Position numbers and translations under genes: made by a program
The notes under the pieces: generated by a model
Seen by the model: only the letters and a program-made list of their open reading frames with translations
Told to the model about the DNA's origin: nothing
The model's database searches: none
Shown here: one piece after another, positions 36,109 to 45,300 of the stretch
How positions within the stretch are numbered: the first letter of the stretch is position 1
How the letters are laid out: each line of letters opens with the position of its first letter
NCBI RefSeq assembly: GCF_900176205.1
Contig: NZ_LT859959.1
Location: 3,555,001 to 3,619,000 of the forward strand
Reading direction: 5' to 3'
DNA length: 64,000 nt
From: Bradyrhizobium sp. ORS 285
GTDB lineage: Bacteria > Pseudomonadota > Alphaproteobacteria > Rhizobiales > Xanthobacteraceae

Positions 36109-37260
36109 TTAGGCCTTCATCAGCGCGTCCTCAGGCACCAGGCCGGTCTCGAGATAGCGCCACAGTGCCACGATGAGCTTGCGCGCCAGGGCCACGATTG
36201 CGATGCGCCTGGCACGCTTGCCGGCGTTGAGCGTGCGGGCCCTGAACCATCGGCTGAGCGCGCTGTCCGGCTGATGAAGGATCCAGAGCCAAGTCAGCTC
36301 GATCGCCTTCTGACGGACGTGCGGATTGCCCGCCTTGCTGATGCCCTGCTCGCGATCGATGCCGCCGCTCTTCCATGGGCTCGGCGTCAGGCCGCAATAG
36401 CTCGCGACCTCGCGCCGGTTGCGGAACTCCTTGTAGAACAGCTCACCAACCAGGGTGATGGCAAACGCCGGTCCGACACCCTTGAGCCGCTGCAGCTGCT
36501 CCCGCCGCGTGGCCATTCTCGCGGGAACGGCAGAGGCCTGCGTCGTATCCTGGCTCTGCTCCAGCGCCGCGAGCTGCTCGCGCACCAGCATCAGACGCGC
36601 GTGCTCGCGCTTGACCTCGGCCATGACATGGGGCGGCAGCGGCTGGTCCTGCCAGTCACGTTGTTGCTCCAGCCAGGTGAGCCAGTTGCGGCGGCGCGGG
36701 TTGCCGACCTGAAGCCCGGACAGCCGCAGCAGCGCCTTGATCCGGTTGGTATGGGCAGTCTGCTCGGTAACCAATCGGTCGCGCTCGCGGCTGATCCGCC
36801 GGGCGTCCTCCTGCTCGACTGTCGGCACCCGGAGGATCCGGACTACCCGCGGCTCTCCGCGCAAATGAGCCATCAGCGTCCGCAGCAGCAGCTCGCCGTC
36901 GATCCGGTCGGTCTTCGCCCGCCGCGCCCGCTGCTCGACTGCGATGCTGGCCGGGTCGAACACCAGATTGTCGATCCCAGCCGCCACCAGCAGCCGGTGC
37001 AGCCAGAAGCCGTCATAGCCGGCCTCGTAGCAACTCGCCACGCGCGGCTCCGATCCGAGCTTCTGCGCCGCTCGGACCCGGATCTTGGCGATCAACGCTA
37101 GCAGGCCGGCGTGATCGCCGCCCTCCAGCTTGTAGCGCGACATGCGCCCCTGATCGGGACTGTGCACCGTGACCAGCCAGGTCTTCTGACTGAGTTCAAT
37201 CGCAGCGAAAATTGTGCCAATGTTTGCCGCGGTGGGCGCGCCAAAAGTCAATATCTGCAT
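36109..37260 (-). CDS. IS110-family DEDD transposase (bridge-recombinase type)
   Basis: A 383-residue IS110/IS1111-type recombinase. The N-terminal RuvC-like DEDD domain begins AAIELSQKTWLVTV (the first acidic residue is E rather than D), with the second acid in CYEAGYDGFWLHR and the Asp pair in KTDRIDGELLLRTLM. The C-terminal Tnp20 domain has LKGVGPAFAITLVGELF and EVASYCGLTPSPWKSGG with the catalytic serine expected just after it. Full length and uninterrupted, so probably active or recently so. These enzymes insert without target duplication and use a guide RNA encoded in a flank. Confidence 0.9.
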   Translation of the reverse strand: MQILTFGAPTAANIGTIFAAIELSQKTWLVTVHSPDQGRMSRYKLEGGDHAGLLALIAKIRVRAAQKLGSEPRVASCYEAGYDGFWLHRLLVAAGIDNLVFDPASIAVEQRARRAKTDRIDGELLLRTLMAHLRGEPRVVRILRVPTVEQEDARRISRERDRLVTEQTAHTNRIKALLRLSGLQVGNPRRRNWLTWLEQQRDWQDQPLPPHVMAEVKREHARLMLVREQLAALEQSQDTTQASAVPARMATRREQLQRLKGVGPAFAITLVGELFYKEFRNRREVASYCGLTPSPWKSGGIDREQGISKAGNPHVRQKAIELTWLWILHQPDSALSRWFRARTLNAGKRARRIAIVALARKLIVALWRYLETGLVPEDALMKA

Positions 37261-37344
37261 CTGACTCTCCGAGGGTTCGAGTGTGGAAACCCAAACCTAT
37301 CGGAAGGGCTCGCTCACCGCTCCCCCATGGAATCTACGCTGCTA

Positions 37345-38202
37345 TCACGACGGCTTCGCCTTGCAGCTCTCCGCAAACGCCACCAGCTGCGCCGCCTCGG
37401 TGCCCTCGCCCTGCACGTCCGCCGCGATGTGCTCGAACAGCCGCACAAAGCCCTCGTAGATCAGCGCGGCCGGATGATCGTCCCCCAGGAAGCCCGCGAT
37501 CTCGCGCATTTCGGCGACCCATCGATAGGCCTTGGGCAGCATGTCCGGCAGCGCATTGGCGAGCCGTGCCTGGACGTGCGGCAGGCTGAGCGCGAGCTCG
37601 TCACGCAGCGCATCCGCTGCGCCGGCGCGGGTTGCCGCCAACACCATCGCGGCGCCGAGCCCGGTCAGGCCCTTGTTGATCCCGGCGTAGGACATCTTCA
37701 GCGCCGAGGCGGCGCCGATCGGCCCGTCGATCGGGCGCAAGTCGAGCCCGAGCTGACCAAGCACGGCGACATCGGCCGCGGCCTCGCCACTGACATAGAG
37801 CGCCGGTCCCTTCGTGCCGGGCTTGGGCGGCAGGCCGATGATGGCGGCGTCGACCAGACGCGCGCCTGAGGACAGCACGATGTCCTCGATGGTCCGGATG
37901 GTCTCGACATTGACCGCGTTGCAATCGACGATGACCGGCTTCTTGGCACTCCGGTTGATGACCGTCGCGAGCTGCTCCGCCAGCGCCACGGCCTCGCCGG
38001 GCGGCACGATCGACAGGATGATGTCGCAAGCCGCGATCTCGGCCTCGCCGGCGCCGATCATTCCGGACGCCGCCGCCCTCGCTTGCGTCGCGGCGCTCCG
38101 GCCCTCCAGCGAGGTCAGCACCTTGCAGCCGTGCTCGGCAAGGCGAGCGGCGATGGCGCTGCCCATGGCGCCGGGCGCGATGACGGCAATGCTTGGGGGC
38201 AT
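37345..38202 (-). CDS. NAD-binding dehydrogenase-like protein with DUF1932
   Basis: A 285-residue 6-phosphogluconate/3-hydroxyisobutyrate dehydrogenase-like protein. The dinucleotide fold starts SIAVIAPGAMGSAIAARLAEHG (G-x-M-G variant), then IILSIVPPGEAVALAEQL and VIVDCNAVNVETI. The C-terminal half from about residue 190 (KMSYAGINKGLTGLGAAMV) fits DUF1932. It probably oxidises a beta-hydroxy acid with NAD(P); the substrate is unknown. It lies directly upstream of the IS110 transposase on the same strand. Confidence 0.85.
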   Translation of the reverse strand: MPPSIAVIAPGAMGSAIAARLAEHGCKVLTSLEGRSAATQARAAASGMIGAGEAEIAACDIILSIVPPGEAVALAEQLATVINRSAKKPVIVDCNAVNVETIRTIEDIVLSSGARLVDAAIIGLPPKPGTKGPALYVSGEAAADVAVLGQLGLDLRPIDGPIGAASALKMSYAGINKGLTGLGAAMVLAATRAGAADALRDELALSLPHVQARLANALPDMLPKAYRWVAEMREIAGFLGDDHPAALIYEGFVRLFEHIAADVQGEGTEAAQLVAFAESCKAKPS

Positions 38203-38278
38203 GACAACAACTCCGATTCCAACGAGGCTCCCGAAAGACTATCCGGGTTCGATGACGAAACGGAACACGCGAAAACGG

Positions 38279-38304
38279 AGGGGCAGCCCTTCCGGACTGC
38301 CCCT
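38279..38304 (-). terminator. Terminator after the autotransporter gene
   Basis: An 8-bp perfect stem AGGGGCAG/CTGCCCCT (38279-38286 with 38297-38304), 10-nt loop. On the minus strand it is followed by CCGTTTTCG, a short U-tract. It lies between the autotransporter stop and the DUF1932 gene. Confidence 0.65.
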
Positions 38305-38357
38305 CTCCTGATCCGAGCAGCAGCCGCGCCCCCCAGCGCCTGCTGCTCCGACCGATC

Positions 38358-40241
38358 TCAGAACGAGACCTTCAAGCCCCCGCTGCCATAGAAGTCGTCG
38401 CCGCCGGTCCGCCCGATCGTCCGCGACACGTTGGCCGTCAGCGCCACGTTGCTCCAGAACGGCGCGACCACGCCCGCGGTCACACGGCCGTAGACATTAT
38501 GCGACGTGCTGTTCGGGACGTTCCAGTTGTTGACGATGACAGGCGCAGAGGTCGCGCTGTACTGGATCAGGCGGCCGTTGCCGATGATGTCGTCATCGAG
38601 CGTCAGGTTCAGATACGGATTGATCGTGGCGCCCTGCGCCTGGAACGGCGTTCGCAGCTGCACGCCCACACTACCGACCAGGGTCTCCGCCGTCTGCGAG
38701 CCGACCGTCAGCGTCAGCGCGGGATCGCCGGCCTCGGTGAAGCCGTCGACCCTGGCGCGGGCATAGGTCAGGCCGCCGATCGGGCCGAGCTTCGCCGTGC
38801 CGGCATCGAACAGATAGCCGGCCTTGCCGGCGACGACGAAGGTCGTGCCGCCGGGATTCGAGGTGATGGTGTCGACCACGCCCGGCCGCGTGTTGCGATA
38901 GTCCTGGTGGCCGATCGTGGCGAGGGCTTGCGCAAACAGGTTGCTGCTCGCCCATGCGCCGTAGAGGCCGAACTGATAGGAGTTCGCATCCGTCGTGCCC
39001 GCATTGCCGAACAGCCGTGCCTTGGGATTGGAATAGTCGAACGCGGTGCCGATCATGGCGTTCGCCGACAGCCGGTACTCGACCCCGATCGTGCCGCCGA
39101 CGCTGTCGAGATTGAAGCCGTTCGCGGCGCCGTTGCCGTGGCGATCGCTGATCCCGCCATTGCCCTGCATGTAGAACGACCACGGGTTGACCGCGGCCAA
39201 TGGCGGCGCCTTCACGGAAGGCGCCTTGGTGATGATGGCGCCATAAGAGTTCATCGCCGACGGCGCGAAGCCCGCGGTCTCGCGGAACTGATCGAGCTTG
39301 CCGAACAAGGTCGAGGCGAAGCCCATCGCGGTGATAGATGCGACGTCGCCCTGCGGCGCGAAGGTCAGCGGCGCATTGAGGCGGTTGACGATGTATTGCC
39401 CGAGCACCTCGAAGCCGTGCGAGGTCAGGTGCACGCCGTCGACATAGAACAGATACTGGTTCTGCAGCGCCGGATTGCCGATGCAGGCGACCGGACAGGC
39501 GCCGACATTGCTGAAGCCGTAGCGCTGCGGATTGGCCTGGATCAGGGAGCCGATGAGGCTCGTATCGACATATTCGACGCGCACGCCGTTGCGCGCCACG
39601 TTCGCAAGCGAGGCCTGCATCAGGCTGTTGTAGGTCGTGCTGTAGAGCTTGCCGGTCGGCGCATTGGCGTTGCCGACCGCCTCCGGCAAGGTGCTGACAT
39701 CGCCGGCCGTGAACACGATGCTGCGCGCGCCGGCGCCGACCAGCGCGTTGATGCCGGTCATGGCTTGCTGCGCGGTGACCGCCGCCGCGGTTGGCGCGCC
39801 GGCAAACGTGCCGCCCGCACGGTAATAGGCGCGCGCGTCATTGCCGCCGATCGAAATCTCGACGAGATCGGTCGAGGCGATCTTGCCGGAGAACCCCGTC
39901 AGTCCGCTCCATTCCTGAACGAAGCCGGGAATGCCGGGCCCCGCGACGTTGGTCGTGCCGCTGGTCGCGCCGCCGATCGCGTAGTTGAGCTGGGGAATGC
40001 CGAGCAGCGCCGAGGTGGTGTCGACGAAATTGGTGCCGCCACTGAAGCGCCCGGTCGGATACAGCGGCAGCTTGCCGATGCCGCCGGTGAAGGTCCAGAG
40101 ATTGCCCGTGTCGGCGTAGCTGTCACCGAAGGCCTGGATACGCGTGTAGGTTGTTTGGGCGGATGCTGGTTGGCTCAGCGTCAGCCACGCTCCGGACAGC
40201 GCCATTCCGCACAGCATTGACGCCTGACTCATACGTCTCAT
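38358..40241 (-). CDS. Autotransporter with SGNH/GDSL esterase passenger
   Basis: A 627-residue type V autotransporter. A signal peptide (MRRMSQASMLCGMALSGAWL, then PASAQ) leads to a GDSL-type esterase passenger: FGDSYADTGN (nucleophile Ser in block I), a Gly in GGATSG, Asn in IGGNDARAYY and the D-x-x-H pair in YVDGVHLTSHG. From about residue 360 the beta-barrel begins, and the protein ends GLKVSF with the terminal Phe of outer-membrane proteins. Domain layout is like EstA: the esterase stays surface-exposed. Likely acts on lipids or acylated surface polymers. Alternative start at 40232. Confidence 0.9.
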   Translation of the reverse strand: MRRMSQASMLCGMALSGAWLTLSQPASAQTTYTRIQAFGDSYADTGNLWTFTGGIGKLPLYPTGRFSGGTNFVDTTSALLGIPQLNYAIGGATSGTTNVAGPGIPGFVQEWSGLTGFSGKIASTDLVEISIGGNDARAYYRAGGTFAGAPTAAAVTAQQAMTGINALVGAGARSIVFTAGDVSTLPEAVGNANAPTGKLYSTTYNSLMQASLANVARNGVRVEYVDTSLIGSLIQANPQRYGFSNVGACPVACIGNPALQNQYLFYVDGVHLTSHGFEVLGQYIVNRLNAPLTFAPQGDVASITAMGFASTLFGKLDQFRETAGFAPSAMNSYGAIITKAPSVKAPPLAAVNPWSFYMQGNGGISDRHGNGAANGFNLDSVGGTIGVEYRLSANAMIGTAFDYSNPKARLFGNAGTTDANSYQFGLYGAWASSNLFAQALATIGHQDYRNTRPGVVDTITSNPGGTTFVVAGKAGYLFDAGTAKLGPIGGLTYARARVDGFTEAGDPALTLTVGSQTAETLVGSVGVQLRTPFQAQGATINPYLNLTLDDDIIGNGRLIQYSATSAPVIVNNWNVPNSTSHNVYGRVTAGVVAPFWSNVALTANVSRTIGRTGGDDFYGSGGLKVSF

Positions 40242-40503
40242 TCTACGCCTCCCCTACGCCTTACTTTTGTTGGCTCAATGTTTCCATGGCGGCGGATTGG
40301 GACACCACCGCCCACAGGTTGTAGGGGCGCCGACGACGAATGGCTGTGCCCTGGCAGCATCATCATGCGGCGCAAAATGCCGCTCTGCGCACGACCGGCC
40401 GCTTCTCGCACACCGCCGAACACTGCTGACAGAATCTGGCAGCACGCTCCGCTACTGGATCAGTCGACGCGCCGATGCCGGCGCCAGCACCGGAGACACG
40501 ACG

Positions 40504-40878
40504 ATGCCCGAGTTCAATTTCCTGATCCTGTATGTCGACAACCCGCCGAACAGCGCCGCCTTCTACTCAGACCTGCTGGGCATTCCCGTCATCGAGCAAT
40601 CGCCGACCTTTGCCATGCTGCCGCTGCGCGAGGGCATCATGCTGGGCTTGTGGTCGCGGCACACGGTCGAGCCGGCCGCGGCTGGCGCGGCGGGGTCGGT
40701 CGAAACCGCGTTCGCCGTGTCCGGCGTGGGTGAGGTCGAGCGACTGCACGGGGATTGGAAGGCGCGCGGCCTCCGCATCATTCAGGAACCGACACGCATG
40801 GATTTCGGCACGACCTTTGTCGCGCTCGATCCGGACGGGCATCGCCTCCGCGTCTTCGTCCCGCAGGACGCCGGCTAA
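40504..40878 (+). CDS. VOC-family (glyoxalase-like) protein
   Basis: A 124-residue VOC protein; ATG at 40504 has GGAG 9 bases upstream. Two beta-alpha-beta-beta-beta repeats: residues 1-60 (FNFLILYVDNPPNSAAFYSDLLG, with the D of the first motif) and 65-124 (GFDRP-type second repeat ending FVALDPDGHRLRVFVP with the metal-type E/D-P-D-G-H). Members include glyoxalase, dioxygenase and antibiotic-sequestering proteins such as phenazine or bleomycin resistance types. The function here cannot be assigned further. It is alone on its strand, next to the autotransporter gene. Confidence 0.85.
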   Translation: MPEFNFLILYVDNPPNSAAFYSDLLGIPVIEQSPTFAMLPLREGIMLGLWSRHTVEPAAAGAAGSVETAFAVSGVGEVERLHGDWKARGLRIIQEPTRMDFGTTFVALDPDGHRLRVFVPQDAG

Positions 40879-40973
40879 GCAAGTCGGCTCATGAGAAGAC
40901 GGCGCGTGTCGTCATTCCTGTTCGAAGGCGGATCGGCCATCGCTGCGGACATGACGATGCGCGTCGGGCTCGC

Positions 40974-41771
40974 CTAGTCGGCCTTGGCCGGCTCCGGCTC
41001 CAGGCGCGGCGCCGGCTGCACCGGGGCGTTGGCGATGCGCGCGGCGTTGGCCATGGTGGCGAGCGCGGCGGCTTTCTTCTGTGCGTCGGAGCCAGGCTGC
41101 ACCACACCGCAGGACATGATCAGGGTCGCCGCATCCTCGGCGCTCATGTCGACCTCGATGATCTTGCTCTTCGGCAGATAGAAGAAGAAGCCGGTGGTCG
41201 GGTTGGGCGCACAAGGCAGGAAGACCGAGATCTGCTCATCATCGCCCGGCAGACGGCTTGCGACTTCCGTGCTCGGCGGCTGCGAGATCAGCACGATCGA
41301 CCACATGCCCGGCGACGGAAACTCGACCAGGCCGACGCGGCGCAGGCTCGAGCCCTTGCCGGAGAACAGCGTCTCGAACACCTGCTTGAGGCCGCGATAG
41401 ATCGCACGCACCGCCGGAATGCGCCCGAGCAGCCGCTCGCCGAGATCGACCAAGGTGCGGCCGATCAGGTTGGCGGTCAGGAAGCCGAGCAGCGTCAGGC
41501 CGATCACGGCGACGATCAGGCCGGAGCCGGGCACGCCGAACGGCAGATAGGTCTCGGGGCGGTAGACCAGCGGCACGAACGGGCGCACCAGCCCGTCGAC
41601 CCAGGTCACGAACCACCAGGTGATGTACAGGGTGATGGCCACGGGCCCGGCCACGACGAGGCCGGTCAGGAAATAATTGCGAAACCGGAACATCAACCCA
41701 TGGTGGGGCGTCTCGGCCTGAGCATCGGCCAAGGGATCGGTCTCAGGCGGCAGGTCGTCGCGGGAACTCAT
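40974..41771 (-). CDS. DUF502 membrane protein
   Basis: A 265-residue DUF502 protein. Two membrane segments (FLTGLVVAGPVAITLYITWW and GSGLIVAVIGLTLLGFLTANLI) flank a loop with the family motif VYRPETYLPFGVPG. The conserved block GRTLVDLGERLLGRIPAVRAIYRGLKQVFETL (split) then leads to FPSPGMWSIVLIS and the second conserved piece FLPCAPNPTTGFFFYLPKS. The C-terminal 40 residues are charged and variable. Function unknown; similar to envelope proteins of other Gram-negatives. Near glmS on the same strand. Confidence 0.88.
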   Translation of the reverse strand: MSSRDDLPPETDPLADAQAETPHHGLMFRFRNYFLTGLVVAGPVAITLYITWWFVTWVDGLVRPFVPLVYRPETYLPFGVPGSGLIVAVIGLTLLGFLTANLIGRTLVDLGERLLGRIPAVRAIYRGLKQVFETLFSGKGSSLRRVGLVEFPSPGMWSIVLISQPPSTEVASRLPGDDEQISVFLPCAPNPTTGFFFYLPKSKIIEVDMSAEDAATLIMSCGVVQPGSDAQKKAAALATMANAARIANAPVQPAPRLEPEPAKAD

Positions 41772-41963
41772 GCGGACTTCCGGATCGGATCAATTCTCAG
41801 CTAGGGTCTTAGCAGATTTTTGGAAGGGCAACGCCCCCTTTCCGACACAGCTGCGCGGTTTGACGCCCGCCTGTGGCTGGCCAGCCGGGCTCGAGGGACC
41901 TCATATGCGGGGCTGAGCCGCCGGTTTGGCCCCAGCGAGCCCGCCCTGCCTCAATTCGCCGCG

Positions 41964-42593
41964 CTAGGCGCTGCGCAGCGGCAGGGCGAGGCCGACAGCG
42001 ATGAAGATGCCCCCGCAAACCTGGTTGAAGCGCCGCCCGGCCCGCGCCAGCCACGGCCGGACCCGGGCCGCTGCGCTGGCAATGGCGACCTCGGTCAGGA
42101 ACTCCGTGATCGTATAGGTGATGGCCACGATGCCGAACTGCACCGCGAGGCTGCGCGTGGGATCAATGAATTGCGGCAACAGGGCACTGAAGAACAGCAG
42201 GCATTTCGGGTTGGTCGCCGCGGTCAGGAAGCCCGCCCGAAACAGCGAATGCCAGCTCGCCCTGACCGGTCCCTGGCCGATATCGACCGCCACCGGCGGC
42301 GATCGCCACAGCTTGATGCCGAGCCAGGCAAGATAGAGCCCGCCGACCCATTTCAGGACCACGAGCCAGGTGATCGAGGATTGCACCAGCGCGCCGATGC
42401 CGAACATGCACAGCGCCATGATCAGGACGAAGCCGATCAGGCCGCCGGCGATCGTGAACAGCGTCTTGCGCCCACCATGCAGCGCCCCGTGCGTCAGGGC
42501 CAGCAAGCCGTTCGGTCCGGGCGTCAGGGAGATGCCGATGCTCGTGAGCAGAAACAGCAGCCAGGTGTCGAGAGCCATGGAGAGCGCCATCAT
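41964..42593 (-). CDS. LysE-family amino acid exporter
   Basis: A 209-residue LysE/RhtB-family transporter. The ATG at 42593 is chosen (42590 and 42578 are alternatives). The first helix contains GISLTPGPNGLLALTHGALHGG, the family's TPGP motif, followed by six hydrophobic helices. The middle has WLGIKLWR and TAATNPKCLLFFSALLPQF, another conserved part. Probably exports amino acids such as homoserine, threonine or lysine, helping against excess. No regulator (LysG-type) is adjacent. Confidence 0.88.
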   Translation of the reverse strand: MMALSMALDTWLLFLLTSIGISLTPGPNGLLALTHGALHGGRKTLFTIAGGLIGFVLIMALCMFGIGALVQSSITWLVVLKWVGGLYLAWLGIKLWRSPPVAVDIGQGPVRASWHSLFRAGFLTAATNPKCLLFFSALLPQFIDPTRSLAVQFGIVAITYTITEFLTEVAIASAAARVRPWLARAGRRFNQVCGGIFIAVGLALPLRSA

Positions 42594-42750
42594 GAAGCGG
42601 ACTGACCGATCCGCTGCCGGAGTCATCGCCCGCACGCATGTCGGATTGCGGATCAGATGGCAAGCGCGGGGGAGTTCGGCACGACTGCCGCGTCATTCAA
42701 AAGGATCGCACGCTCGCGCCCAAATGAAGCGTGAGCGCGAACAAAAACCG

Positions 42751-42906
42751 GTGTCGTCCCGGACAAGCCCGACAACGCGACAGCGTTGGCGGGCGCCGAT
42801 CCGGGACCCATACTCCCAGCAGGCGGTTTGGGGCCGGCTGGAGCTGCCAGCGCTGCCAGCCATGAAGCGCGGTGGTTATGGATCCCGGCGTTCGCCGGGA
42901 TGACAC
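42751..42906. repeat. Short intergenic repeat with inverted ends (MITE-like)
   Basis: A 156-bp stretch with ends GTGTCGTCCCGG (42751-42762) and CCGGGATGACAC (42895-42906), 11 of 12 paired, in the 364-bp gap between the LysE-type gene and the end of glmS. The internal part includes GCGTTCGCCGGGATG-like sequence. It resembles the short non-autonomous repeats found in Bradyrhizobium genomes, but the number of copies elsewhere is not known. Flanking duplications are not clear. Confidence 0.5.
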
Positions 42907-42957
42907 TGAATTTGCGGACGCTGGTCGCAACCCTGAAACGAGCCGAGAGCGGCGCCT

Positions 42958-44784
42958 CTACTCCACCGTCACCGACTTCGCCAGATTGCGCGGCTGGTCG
43001 ACGTCCGTGCCCATCACCACGGCCGTGTGATACGCCAGCAGCTGCACCGGGATCGCATACACGATCGGTGTGAAGGTCGCGGCCATGTCGGGCATGGTGA
43101 TCGTCACCAGCGACTCCACGGTCGCCTCCTCCGCGCCCTTGGCGTCGGTCATCAGGATGATGTTGCCGCCGCGCGCGGCGACCTCCTGCATGTTCGACAC
43201 CGTCTTCTCGAACACCTTGTCATAGGGCGCGATGACGACGACCGGCATGGTCTCGTCGATCAGCGCGATCGGGCCGTGCTTGAGCTCGCCTGCGGCATAG
43301 CCCTCGGCGTGAATGTAGGAGATCTCCTTCAGCTTCAACGCGCCTTCCAGCGCCAGCGGATAGGAGGTGCCGCGGCCGAGATAGAGCACGTCCTTCGACT
43401 TGGCGATCTCGCGCGCGAGCTTCTCGATCTGCAGCTCCGTCGTCAGGGCCGCTGCGATCAGGCGCGGCACCTCGACGAGGCCATGCACCAGCTTGGTCTC
43501 GTCGGCTTCGGAGAGTTCGCCGCGACCGCGGCCGGCCGCGATCGCCAGCGCCGCCAGCACCATTAGCTGACAGGTGAAGGCCTTGGTGGAGGCGACGCCG
43601 ATCTCGGGACCGGCGAGCGTGGGCATCACGATCTCGCTCTCGCGCGCGATCGTGGAGGTCGGCACGTTGACGACCGACAGCGTGTGCACGCCCTGCGACT
43701 TGGCATAGCGCAGCGCCGCCAGGGTGTCGGCCGTCTCGCCGGACTGCGAGATGAAGATGGCGAGATCGCCCTTGCGCAGCGGCGCCTCGCGGTAGCGGAA
43801 CTCCGAGGCGACATCGAGCTCGACCGGGACGCGGGCGAAGCGCTCGAACCAGTATTTTGCGACGAAACCGGCATAGCTCGCGGTGCCGCAGGCGGTGATC
43901 GAGATGCGCTGAATGTCCTTGAAGTCGAACGGCAGCCGCGCCGGCAACGCGACGCGCTCGGTGCCCATGTCGACGTAACGCGCGAGCGTGTGGCCGACGA
44001 CCTCCGGCTGCTCGTGGATCTCCTTCGCCATGAAGTGACGATAGTTGGCCTTGTCGACCAGGAACGACGACGCGCCGGATCTCAGCACCTCGCGCTTCAC
44101 CACCGCGCCTGAGGCATCGTGGATGATACCGGACTCGCGGGTGATCTCGACCCAGTCGCCGTCATCGAGATAGCTGATCGTGTCGGTGAACGGCGCCAGC
44201 GCAATGGCATCCGAGCCGAGGAACATCTCGCCATCGCCATAGCCCATCGCCAGTGGCGAGCCCTTGCGCGCACCGATGAGCAGATTGCCGTGGCCCTTGA
44301 ACAGGAAGGCCAGCGCGAATGCGCCTTTGAGCTGCGGCAGGGATGCAGCCACCGCCTGCTGCGGCGAATGACCCTTCAGCAGATAGGAATTGACGAGATG
44401 GACGACCGTCTCCGTGTCGGTCTCCGAGGCGAACTTGGCGCCCTGCTTTTCCAGCTCGGCACGTAGTTCCCGGAAATTCTCGATGATGCCGTTATGCACC
44501 ACCGCAACGTTATCAGTCGCGTGCGGATGCGCGTTGCTCTCGGTCGGCTTGCCATGCGTCGCCCAGCGCGTGTGGCCGATGCCCGCATGGCCCTTCAACG
44601 GCTCCCGTTCGAGCCGCTTCTCGAGGTTCTTGAGCTTGCCCTCGGCGCGGCGCCGATCGAGGTGATCACCTTCGAGAGTGGCAACGCCCGCGGAGTCGTA
44701 GCCGCGATACTCCAGACGCTTGAGGGAATCGACGAGATGCTCGGCAACCGGCCCGCGTCCCAGGATCCCGATGATTCCGCACAT
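42958..44784 (-). CDS. glmS: Glutamine-fructose-6-phosphate aminotransferase (isomerizing)
   Basis: A 608-residue GlmS. ATG at 44784 places the catalytic Cys right after Met (MCGIIGILGRGPVAEHLVDSL), as required for the Ntn-type glutaminase domain (residues 1-240). The C-terminal isomerase has two SIS domains: ACGTASYAGFVAKYWFE and FISQSGETADTLAAL in the first, YLGRGTSYPLALEGALKLKEISYIHAEGYAAGELKHGPIALI (split) in the second, and a TVE end. It makes glucosamine-6-phosphate, the first step to UDP-GlcNAc; GlmU follows later in the pathway and is the next but one gene on the same strand. Confidence 0.97.
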   Translation of the reverse strand: MCGIIGILGRGPVAEHLVDSLKRLEYRGYDSAGVATLEGDHLDRRRAEGKLKNLEKRLEREPLKGHAGIGHTRWATHGKPTESNAHPHATDNVAVVHNGIIENFRELRAELEKQGAKFASETDTETVVHLVNSYLLKGHSPQQAVAASLPQLKGAFALAFLFKGHGNLLIGARKGSPLAMGYGDGEMFLGSDAIALAPFTDTISYLDDGDWVEITRESGIIHDASGAVVKREVLRSGASSFLVDKANYRHFMAKEIHEQPEVVGHTLARYVDMGTERVALPARLPFDFKDIQRISITACGTASYAGFVAKYWFERFARVPVELDVASEFRYREAPLRKGDLAIFISQSGETADTLAALRYAKSQGVHTLSVVNVPTSTIARESEIVMPTLAGPEIGVASTKAFTCQLMVLAALAIAAGRGRGELSEADETKLVHGLVEVPRLIAAALTTELQIEKLAREIAKSKDVLYLGRGTSYPLALEGALKLKEISYIHAEGYAAGELKHGPIALIDETMPVVVIAPYDKVFEKTVSNMQEVAARGGNIILMTDAKGAEEATVESLVTITMPDMAATFTPIVYAIPVQLLAYHTAVVMGTDVDQPRNLAKSVTVE

Positions 44785-45014
44785 CAGCGCTAGTCCCCAA
44801 ATCGTCGAGAGAGATTCAAATGCGTGGCATTGTCTTAACGAAAACCGCGCGCTTTCAGGATTCAATAATTATTGCGGATTGCGACAGGGTTAAGTGGCAG
44901 CCTTAACCGAGATATCGGCCCGCAACTCCGGTTCGATGCGGAGGTCCGGTTCGAGGCGGCCTTAACGCCCGGTCAACGCTTTCGCGACGAAACTGTCGCG
45001 TCGGAGAGGACGCC

Positions 45015-45242
45015 ATGACCACCAGCCGCCGCCCCACTGATCCCAAAGGCACGAGCTCACTGAGCCTGTCGCATCCCACGTCCGGGAGCCATCTGGCCCA
45101 CTGGCCGCCGCCCACCATGGGTCACGAGCTCAAGCCGATGCCGATCAAGCATCGCAGCGATGAACCGGTCAAGCACGCCACGCGCCGCGGCTGGCGCCTG
45201 ACGCGCGCGATGTTTGCCGAGTTCCAGGACGACGACCAGTAA
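45015..45242 (+). CDS. Short polar hypothetical protein (75 aa)
   Basis: A 75-codon ORF between glmS and glmU, on the other strand, with GAGG about 9 bases before the ATG. The product is rich in Ser, His, Pro and Arg (SLSLSHPTSGSHLAHWPPP and later KHATRRGWRLTRAMFAEFQ) and ends DDDQ. No signal or membrane segment. Homologues may exist in related genomes, but the family is not known to me; it could also be a non-coding ORF. Confidence 0.4.
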   Translation: MTTSRRPTDPKGTSSLSLSHPTSGSHLAHWPPPTMGHELKPMPIKHRSDEPVKHATRRGWRLTRAMFAEFQDDDQ

Positions 45243-45300
45243 GTTCGGGGAGCGCGCTCGCGCCGCAGAGGCAGCGATCCTCGATCGTGGCCTCACATTC

